DNA from: JAFGLY01 sp041309225
GTDB taxonomy: Bacteria; Myxococcota_A; UBA796; JAFGLY01
NCBI GenBank assembly: GCA_041309225.1
Contig: JBFYZZ010000335.1
Coordinates: forward strand, 1-19,317
DNA: 19,317 bases
Direction: 5' to 3'
Every line of letters begins with the position of its first letter. The first letter of the stretch is position 1. The translations under genes were made by a program, and so were the position numbers. Below, one piece after another: positions 13,776 through 19,317 of the stretch. The notes beneath the pieces are model-generated. The model did not search any database. It saw nothing but the letters and a program-made list of their open reading frames with translations, and was not told where the DNA came from.

Positions 13776-15041
13776 ATGGACCCCCGAGCCCCCGATCCCA
13801 CTCTGCCGCTGCCCCCTGGGGAGGGGAGGCCGCACCCGGGACCGGCCCGGCGGATCCTCGGCTGGGGGGGCGCCGTCGTGCCGCTTGCGGCCCTCCTGGC
13901 CGCCACCGCCGCGGCCCGCCTCGACCTCTCCCCCCCGGCCCCCCTCGCGGCGGTGGTGCTCGTGCTGCCCTGGCTGTGGGGCGGACTCGCGGGGATCTGG
14001 CTCCTCTGGGCGCTGGTGGGGCGGCGGGCCCGACCCCTGGCCCTGGGCCTCGTCACCGGCGCCTGCGGGGCCGCGCTCTACGGCCCCTCCTGGACGCCGG
14101 CCCGTGACGCCGGCGGGGAGGGGACGCTCACGGTGACGACCTGGAACGTCCACCGACTGGGCTGGTACGCCCGGCCGGCGGTGCGCGAGGCGGCCCTGGC
14201 CGAGGCGGTCGAGTGCGTGACCGGCGTGGTGGAGCGCACCGGGACCGACCTGCTCGTGCTCCAGGAGGTGGACCGCCTGAGGCTCGACGCCTTGCGCGAC
14301 CGTCTTGGGTTCACCTGCGCGTTCGTCGACTACTACGCCACCGGCCGCGACGACGCGGGCGGGGTGGCGGCCTGCGCCCGCCCGCCCTGGACGCTCTCGG
14401 CCGGCCGCAGCCTGCCGCTCACCCACCCGTGGCACTACCTCTTCGCAGAGGCCCGCTCCGGATCGGTCACCCTCAACCTGCTCGCCGTGCACCTGACGCC
14501 CTGGGACATCGGAGCCGAGGACGTGGGGGGCGCCGCCACCGCCCTGGCCCGGGGGCACACCGGTCCGCTCGCCGCGCTGGCCCGGGAGGCGGAGGTCACG
14601 GCCCGGACCCAGGGTCGGGCGCTCGACCACCTGGCGCTGACCCTCCTGCGGCTCCGGGATCCCACGGTGGTGGCCGGGGACTTCAACGCCCCGCCCGACG
14701 CGGCCGTCCACGCTGCCCTCCGGGCCCACCTCGCCGACGCCTGGGCCCTGGCCGGACGCGGGTACGGCGCCACCCGCCGGGTCGGGGGATTCTTCCCCTT
14801 GAGGGTGGACTACGTCTACCTGACCCGACCCCCGCTCGGGGTCCTCGACGTCACGGTCCCGCCCGTCACCTGCTCGGACCACCGGCCGGTCGTGGCGGTG
14901 ATCGGACACCCCGGCCCCCCGTCCGCGCAACACTCCGGCCGCGAGGCGTATCCTCACGTCGGACGCAGGAGCGCACCCGACCTCCTCAGGACGGGCGGTC
15001 GAGCGGTGCGCTGGAGGTTCCCATGTCCGGTGGCACGGTGA
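13776..15041 (+). CDS. Membrane-anchored endonuclease/exonuclease/phosphatase (EEP) family protein
   Basis: This 421-residue protein has three hydrophobic segments near the N terminus (about 30-48, 56-80, 86-103), followed by an EEP catalytic domain from 118. All key residues are visible: N124 in TTWNVHR, E164 in LQEVD, H239 in LAVHLTP, D302 and N304 in GDFNAPP, D345 in RVDYVYL, and D368/H369 in CSDHRP. The family cleaves phosphodiester or phosphomonoester bonds in nucleic acids, phospholipids or inositol phosphates; the substrate here is unknown. The catalytic domain probably faces the periplasm. Residues after about 378 are low-similarity tail and run 19 bp into the thioredoxin gene. No clear ribosome binding site precedes the ATG at 13776; TACGCC at 13749-13754 may be a -10 element. 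Confidence 0.87.
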   Translation: MDPRAPDPTLPLPPGEGRPHPGPARRILGWGGAVVPLAALLAATAAARLDLSPPAPLAAVVLVLPWLWGGLAGIWLLWALVGRRARPLALGLVTGACGAALYGPSWTPARDAGGEGTLTVTTWNVHRLGWYARPAVREAALAEAVECVTGVVERTGTDLLVLQEVDRLRLDALRDRLGFTCAFVDYYATGRDDAGGVAACARPPWTLSAGRSLPLTHPWHYLFAEARSGSVTLNLLAVHLTPWDIGAEDVGGAATALARGHTGPLAALAREAEVTARTQGRALDHLALTLLRLRDPTVVAGDFNAPPDAAVHAALRAHLADAWALAGRGYGATRRVGGFFPLRVDYVYLTRPPLGVLDVTVPPVTCSDHRPVVAVIGHPGPPSAQHSGREAYPHVGRRSAPDLLRTGGRAVRWRFPCPVAR

Positions 15042-15382
15042 AGATCACGAAGGACAACTTCGAACAGGAGGTCATGAAGGCCGAACAGCCCGTGGTGGTG
15101 GACTTCTGGGCGCCCTGGTGCGGGCCCTGCAAGGCCATCGGCCCCATCCTCGAGGACCTCTCGACGACCTACGCGGGCAAGGTGCGCGTGGCCAAGGTCA
15201 ACGTGGACGAGGAGCCGGAGCTCGCCGACGTCTTCAAGGTCCGGGGCATCCCCACCCTCGCGGTGCTGGTCGGAGGCCGCCTGCTCGGGCAGGTGGTGGG
15301 ATTCCGCGGCCGGCCGCACATGGAGCAGCTCTTCCAGGAGCTCTCCCGCGTGGGCGAGGCGCCTCCGCAGGCCGAAGCCTGA
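15023..15382 (+). CDS. trxA: Thioredoxin
   Basis: This 119-residue cytosolic protein is a canonical thioredoxin: FWAPWCGPCKAIGPIL with the redox pair C33/C36, VNVDEEPELADVFKVRGIPTL with the cis-proline P77, and GFRGRPHMEQL at the C-terminal helix. It reduces disulfides in target enzymes with electrons from thioredoxin reductase. There is no signal peptide. GGAGG (15013-15017) lies five bases before the ATG. The start overlaps the end of the EEP gene by 19 bp, so the two are probably co-transcribed, although the strong ribosome binding site allows independent translation. A TATCCT at 14949-14954 could be part of an internal promoter but lacks a -35 partner. Its stop codon abuts the convergent neighbour's stop within CCTGATCAGG. 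Confidence 0.95.
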   Translation: MSGGTVKITKDNFEQEVMKAEQPVVVDFWAPWCGPCKAIGPILEDLSTTYAGKVRVAKVNVDEEPELADVFKVRGIPTLAVLVGGRLLGQVVGFRGRPHMEQLFQELSRVGEAPPQAEA

Positions 15383-15913
15383 TCAGGGCACCCAGATGCT
15401 GACCTGGAGCGAGCCGCCCACGAGCAGCTCGAACTCCTCCTCGATGAGGCCGATGCCCACGGCCGGCACGACGTAGAGGCCGCAGCCGAACCGCTCCTCG
15501 GCCTCGACACCCAGGCGGGCCAGGCCCATGACGCCGACGTTCGTGGGGCTGAAGTCCGTCTCTGCCGCGAGGTCGAGGCTCACGCCCGGGTCGAACACCC
15601 CCACGAAGGAGCCCGGCGCGGGACGCTCCATGCCCTGGAAGTACGCGTTGGCGCCGAGGAGGAGCATGTCCGACTCGCTCGCGATGCCCCCGATGAACTC
15701 GAGCACGTGGAACTGGACATCCACGGCCCGCATCCGCACGTCGAGGGACGGCAGGTCGTGGAAGGGGAAGGTGAACCCCGGGGCTCCCCATCCCCCGACG
15801 TAGGAGAAGGTCGAGCCGCTTCGGAAGGCCCAGGTGCTCCCGACGCCCGCGTGGGCGACCTGGGGCAGGGCGAGGAGGGCGGGAACGGCCAGCAGGATCG
15901 GGGCACGGCGCAT
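15383..15913 (-). CDS. Small exported protein, possibly an outer-membrane beta-barrel
   Basis: This 176-residue protein has a clear Sec signal peptide (RR, hydrophobic core, then VAHA cut before G23). The mature part alternates hydrophobic and polar residues in short strands rich in Gly and Phe, such as GSTWAFRSGSTFSYVGGW and AVDVQFHVLEFIGG. It ends VGGSLQVSIWVP with an aromatic near the C terminus. This suggests a beta-rich, perhaps eight-stranded outer-membrane protein, but I do not recognise a family. GGAGG is four to five bases before the ATG at 15913, and TAGAAT at 15944-15949 is a likely -10. The gene is monocistronic; its stop codon directly abuts that of trxA on the other strand. Confidence 0.8.
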   Translation of the reverse strand: MRRAPILLAVPALLALPQVAHAGVGSTWAFRSGSTFSYVGGWGAPGFTFPFHDLPSLDVRMRAVDVQFHVLEFIGGIASESDMLLLGANAYFQGMERPAPGSFVGVFDPGVSLDLAAETDFSPTNVGVMGLARLGVEAEERFGCGLYVVPAVGIGLIEEEFELLVGGSLQVSIWVP

Positions 15914-15943
15914 GAGACCTCCGAGGGTTGGGCGGGTCGGCCC

Positions 15944-15949
15944 ATTCTA
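15944..15949 (-). promoter_or_regulatory. Candidate -10 element of the small exported protein gene
   Basis: Minus-strand TAGAAT matches the -10 consensus at five of six positions and sits about 30 bases before the ATG. The hexamer 17 bp upstream, CTGGCG, is a poor -35, so the promoter may need an activator or another sigma factor. Confidence 0.4.
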
Positions 15950-16016
15950 CCGCCTCGGCCCGGCAACGCCAGCGGCCGCCGGTGCCCGGTCCCCTGGGGC
16001 GAGGTAAGGGGCCGAC

Positions 16017-16841
16017 ATGCTCGTCCTCGCGGGTCACGCCGTGCAGGCCGTGAGCGTGGGCGGTCTCGAAACCTGCGTGCAGCTCCCGGGTCTCGATCTC
16101 GCCTTCGACATCGGCCGCTGTCCCCGGTCCGCCGTCCAGCGGAGCCGGGTGCTCTTCACGCACGCGCACCTGGACCACCTGGGTGGCATCGCCATGCACG
16201 CGGCCACGCGGGCCCTGACCGGACTGGAGCCCCCGCTCTACGTCGTGCCCGCCGAGGTGGTCCCGGACCTCGAGGCCCTGCTGGCCACCTGGCGCCGCCT
16301 GGACCGGTCGCGCCTGCCCTGCCGGATCGTCCCCTTCCGCCCGGGCGACACGCTCTCCCTCGGCCGGGACCTCGAGGTGCGGGCCTACCGGTCGGACCAC
16401 GTCGTGCCCAGCCTCGGCTACGCACTCTGGTCCCGGAAGCACCGCCTGAAGGCCGAGTACCGGGGCCTGCCCGGATCCGCCGTCCGGGACCTGCGCCTCG
16501 CCGGCACCGCAGTCGTAGACGAGGTCTGGACCCCCGACCTGGCGGTGCCGGGCGATACGCGCATCGACCTCCTCGACCGGGAGCCGTGGCTTTTCGAGGC
16601 CCGCCTCCTCGTGCTGGAGGCCACGTTCCTGGACGACCGCGTCACGGTGGCCCAGAGCCGGGAGAAGGGTCACGTCCATCTGGACGAGATCGCGGCGCGA
16701 TGGGCCGACTTCCACAACCAGGCCATCCTGCTCGTCCACTTCTCCGCCCGGTACGCGCCGTCGGAAGTGCACGCGCTGCTCGACGCCCACCTCCCGCCCG
16801 ACCTGCGGCGGCGGGTCACCCCCCTCCTGCCGCGGGTGTAG
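16017..16841 (+). CDS. Metallo-beta-lactamase-fold hydrolase, RNase Z-like
   Basis: This 274-residue cytosolic protein has the zinc-binding motif THAHLDHLGG (H49, H51, D53, H54). Other likely ligands or catalytic residues are H128 in RSDHVVPSLGYAL, E201 in LVLEATFLDD, and H219/H221 in GHVHLDE. The SDHxxPSLGY phrase and the overall order are those of RNase Z/ElaC relatives, which cut tRNA 3' trailers, but the flexible tRNA-binding arm of true RNase Z is not evident. A related phosphodiesterase or nuclease activity is as likely as tRNA processing. The ATG at 16017 has GAGGTAAGGGG upstream. The stop codon is one base from the start of the kinase gene (TAGGATG), implying translational coupling. 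Confidence 0.85.
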   Translation: MLVLAGHAVQAVSVGGLETCVQLPGLDLAFDIGRCPRSAVQRSRVLFTHAHLDHLGGIAMHAATRALTGLEPPLYVVPAEVVPDLEALLATWRRLDRSRLPCRIVPFRPGDTLSLGRDLEVRAYRSDHVVPSLGYALWSRKHRLKAEYRGLPGSAVRDLRLAGTAVVDEVWTPDLAVPGDTRIDLLDREPWLFEARLLVLEATFLDDRVTVAQSREKGHVHLDEIAARWADFHNQAILLVHFSARYAPSEVHALLDAHLPPDLRRRVTPLLPRV

Positions 16842-16842
16842 G

Positions 16843-19317
16843 ATGCCCCCGTCCACGGTCTGTCCTCCGCTGCCGGCGCGGTACGAGCCGCGGCCCGACG
16901 AGGAGCAGGCGCTCCTGGGCAGCGGCGGCATGGCCGACGTGTTCCGCGCCCGCGACCGCCTCCTGGGCGACGACGTGGCGGTCAAGGTGGTGCGCCAGGA
17001 GGTCATGGGCACCCCCGAGTTCATGGGCCGCTTCGAGCGCGAGGTGGCGGCGTCGGCGTCGGTCGTGCACCCGCACGTGGTGCCGCTTCACGACCTGGGG
17101 GCCCTCCCGGACGGCCGCCCCTACCTGGCCCTCGCCCTCGCCGATGCGGGCAGTCTCCTCGAGCTCCGGCGCACCAACCCGCCATGGAGCCTGCTCAGGC
17201 GCCTCCTCGACGAGACGCTGGCCGCCCTGGCCTGTCTCCACGCCCGGGGCCTGCTGCACCTGGACGTCAAGCTGTCCAACGTGCTCCTGCACCGCGACGG
17301 AGCCGGTTGGCGCCGGGCGTGGCTGTCGGACCTCGGGCTGGCCAAGGCGCTCGGGGAGCGCGAGGCGTTCCAGGGGGTGCTCGCGGGCACCCTCTCCTAC
17401 ATGCCCCTGGAGCTGCTCCTGCGGAGGTTCTCGGAGATCGGCCCGCCGACGGACCTCTTCGCGGTGGGGGTCATGATCTACCGCCTCATGTCCGCCACCA
17501 ATCCGTTCAAGGCGGGCTCCGTCCCCGCCCAGATCGACATGCGGTACCACCCGCCCACCCGCGTCCCGACACGGGCCGGGCTCATGGTCCCTCCCGGTCT
17601 CGAGGAGATCGTCGTCCACCTGCTCCAACCCGATCCCCGGGCCCGGTTCGACCTCGCCGCGGACCTGCGCACCGCGCTGGCCGCCCTGCCGCCGGTGGAC
17701 GCCGGGGAGGTGGAGGGCCCCGATCCGGGCGTGGAGGGGCGGCGGGACGCTGCGCCCCCCACGGTGCTGGTCCGGGCCCGGGAGCCCGAGGAGGCGATCC
17801 GGCGCGACCCGCTCGCGGGCCCCAAGGACGTCGTCCCCACGTGGAACCGACCGCCCCACGGCCGGGTGCCCTTCCGCGCCCTCCCCGAGCCCGGGCGCGG
17901 CACGCGCGCCCGCGCCAGCCTGCCGCTCTTCTCGCTTCGGGAGGTCCCCCTGGTGGGCCGGGAGACCGAGCGCCAGCGGCTGTGGGACCTCGCACGCAGC
18001 GTCGCGGCGACCGGTCGGCCTCGGGTCGCCATCGTCCGCGGCGAGGCTGGCGTGGGCAAGACCCGCCTCGCGGCGAGCGTCACCCGGCCTCTCGAGGAGA
18101 GCGGCCACGCCGTCCCCGTCGAGGTCACATTCGGCGTGCGTCCGGGGCCGGGTGACGGCTACGCCGGTGCGGTCCGTCGCCTGCTGCGCCTGGTGGAGCG
18201 CGACCCCGAGACGATGCGGGCCCGGCTCGCGCGTTGGCTGGCCCGGGACCGGGGCGTCTCCCCCGCCGAGGTCGCCCCGGAGGCGACCCTCCTCCAGCGC
18301 TGGGCCATGCCCCAGCCCGGGGAGGAGCCCCTCCCGCCCGGCGTGTCGCGCGAGTTCCTGCTCGGCCACCTCGAGCGCTCCGCCTGGCGGGGCCTGGGTC
18401 TGCTCGTGGTGCAGGACGCCCACCTGTGCGACACCGACGACGACGGGCCCGGTCTCGCCGTCTCGGTCGTGCGCCTGGGGCTGCCGGTGCTCGTGGTCCT
18501 CACGGTGCGGTCCAACCCCGTGGAGGTCCATCCGGCCGCCGCCGCGAGCCTCGCGGCGCTGGAGGCCCTCGGTGCGGAGATCGTGGACATCGGGCGCTTC
18601 CCGCCCGCTGAGATGGCCGATCTCGTGGAGGAGATCCTCCCGCTGGAGGCGAGCATCGCGCGGGAGGTGGTGGCGCGCAGCGAGGGCAACCCGTTCTTCG
18701 CCAGGGAGCTCATCGGGCAGTGGAGCCGCGACCACCTCCTCCGCCTCGCCGAGTCGGCGGAGGGGACCGGCCCCCGGTTCGCGCTCACCGCGCCCCTCGA
18801 CACGGCCCTGCCGCCCGACGTACGCACCCTGCTCTCGTCCCGCCTCGCCACCCTGCTGCGGCGGGTCCGCAACCCGGTGGCGGTCGGCCGGGCGCTCGAC
18901 GTGGTGGGCGTAGCCGGATCCGGGGTCCCCTGGGCCGTCCTGGAGGAGGCCGCCGGCCCGGGCCTCGCCGACCTCGTGGAGGGACGGATCGTGCGCGAGC
19001 AGGCCGGCGCCAGCGCCCTGGATCACAACCTCCTCGAGCGCCTCCTGCGCGAGCGTGTCCGGGGACGCGCCAGGGACGACGCCCACGGGGACCTCGCCAC
19101 GGCCTGGGCACGGGCCGGCACCCCGCCCCGCGCCGACCTCGAGGTGGGACGGCACGCGTTGGCCGCCGGGCGCCCGACGGAGGCGGTGGCCCCACTCGTG
19201 CGGGCTGTGGAGTGGCTCCGGGTGGCCGGGTCGGTGGCCGAGCTCCGGGCGGCGGCCCAGGCCCGGTCCCCGGCCCCCGCCGCCGCGGGTGCCGGCGAGG
19301 AGCCGCTCGCCCTGGCC
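16843..19317 (+). CDS. Ser/Thr protein kinase fused to an AAA/STAND-type ATPase (truncated at the window edge)
   Basis: The frame is open from the ATG at 16843 to the last base (825 codons, no stop), so the C terminus is missing. The kinase domain (about 22-285) has the Gly loop GSGGMADVF, VAVK with K48, a helix-C glutamate E67, catalytic HLDVKLSN with D141, SDLGLAK with D163, and TDLFAVGVMIYRLMS. HRD is HLD, DFG is DLG and APE is replaced by MPLE, so it is a non-RD kinase that still keeps K, E, D and D. A linker follows, then an ATPase module with Walker A GEAGVGKTR (K406), Walker B-like LLVVQDAHL and ARSEGNPFFARELI, as in PknK-type and AAA_16/STAND regulators. TPR repeats would be expected beyond the edge. 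The start has little ribosome binding site and relies on coupling to the upstream gene. I infer a cytosolic signalling protein. Confidence 0.9.
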   Translation, partial: MPPSTVCPPLPARYEPRPDEEQALLGSGGMADVFRARDRLLGDDVAVKVVRQEVMGTPEFMGRFEREVAASASVVHPHVVPLHDLGALPDGRPYLALALADAGSLLELRRTNPPWSLLRRLLDETLAALACLHARGLLHLDVKLSNVLLHRDGAGWRRAWLSDLGLAKALGEREAFQGVLAGTLSYMPLELLLRRFSEIGPPTDLFAVGVMIYRLMSATNPFKAGSVPAQIDMRYHPPTRVPTRAGLMVPPGLEEIVVHLLQPDPRARFDLAADLRTALAALPPVDAGEVEGPDPGVEGRRDAAPPTVLVRAREPEEAIRRDPLAGPKDVVPTWNRPPHGRVPFRALPEPGRGTRARASLPLFSLREVPLVGRETERQRLWDLARSVAATGRPRVAIVRGEAGVGKTRLAASVTRPLEESGHAVPVEVTFGVRPGPGDGYAGAVRRLLRLVERDPETMRARLARWLARDRGVSPAEVAPEATLLQRWAMPQPGEEPLPPGVSREFLLGHLERSAWRGLGLLVVQDAHLCDTDDDGPGLAVSVVRLGLPVLVVLTVRSNPVEVHPAAAASLAALEALGAEIVDIGRFPPAEMADLVEEILPLEASIAREVVARSEGNPFFARELIGQWSRDHLLRLAESAEGTGPRFALTAPLDTALPPDVRTLLSSRLATLLRRVRNPVAVGRALDVVGVAGSGVPWAVLEEAAGPGLADLVEGRIVREQAGASALDHNLLERLLRERVRGRARDDAHGDLATAWARAGTPPRADLEVGRHALAAGRPTEAVAPLVRAVEWLRVAGSVAELRAAAQARSPAPAAAGAGEEPLALA

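Noticed and set aside
13812..16000. CCCC(C)TGGGG motif near three unit starts (10356-10365 minus, 13812-13821, 15991-15999) as a shared regulator site
   Set aside because: In DNA this GC-rich a couple of copies are expected by chance, the one at 13812 is inside coding sequence, and the flanks do not match.
1..19317. Mobile elements, CRISPR arrays, tRNA or rRNA genes
   Set aside because: I found no transposase or integrase motif, no regularly spaced repeats, and no cloverleaf or conserved rRNA segments; codon style is uniform throughout.

Overview
This is a gene-dense chromosomal stretch from a very GC-rich bacterium (about 70% GC by eye; codons nearly always end in G or C). The gene set suggests a myxobacterium-like or other 'deltaproteobacterial' lineage: a DUF4388-DnaJ-TPR fusion, a one-ExbB/two-ExbD motor operon with its own lipoprotein, and a large Ser/Thr kinase fused to an AAA-type ATPase. 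The taxonomic call is inference from protein style. I see no rRNA, tRNA, CRISPR array, insertion sequence, phage gene or clear island boundary.

I support 17 complete genes and one truncated by the right edge. They form 12 transcription units whose strand alternates strictly. In order: (-) LysM membrane protein 89-928; (+) RlmC/RlmD-like rRNA uracil-C5 methyltransferase 1117-2562; (-) NAD kinase 2536-3297; (+) DUF4388-DnaJ-TPR protein 3425-4906; (-) adenosine deaminase 4926-6143; (+) very acidic small protein plus ECF sigma factor 6235-7223; (-) exbB-exbD-exbD-lipoprotein operon 10148-7254; (+) CstA-family transporter 10560-12347; (-) CNNM/CBS/CorC-type membrane protein 12316-13647; (+) membrane-tethered EEP-family hydrolase plus thioredoxin 13776-15382; (-) small exported protein 15383-15913; (+) RNase Z-like metallo-beta-lactamase-fold protein plus Ser/Thr kinase-ATPase 16017 to beyond 19317. 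Every same-strand neighbour pair is operon-like (gap 42 bp or less). Every convergent pair is tight: two overlap tail to tail, one has abutting stop codons, and the others are 19 and 30 bp apart.

Most units are housekeeping or stand-alone: rRNA modification, NADP synthesis, purine salvage, peptide or pyruvate uptake, thiol redox. The parts most likely to hold something new are three. The first is the proton-driven ExbB/ExbD/ExbD motor, whose last gene encodes a 342-residue lipoprotein with eleven cysteines; a strong promoter-like element and a leader hairpin lie upstream. The second is the two-gene unit of an extremely acidic 133-residue protein and an ECF sigma factor with no recognisable anti-sigma gene. 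The third is the translationally coupled pair of an RNase Z-like hydrolase and a kinase-ATPase.

The only gene-free stretch above 300 bp is 10149-10559, between exbB and cstA; its contents are described below. The other divergent gaps (about 90-190 bp) hold only promoter-like elements.
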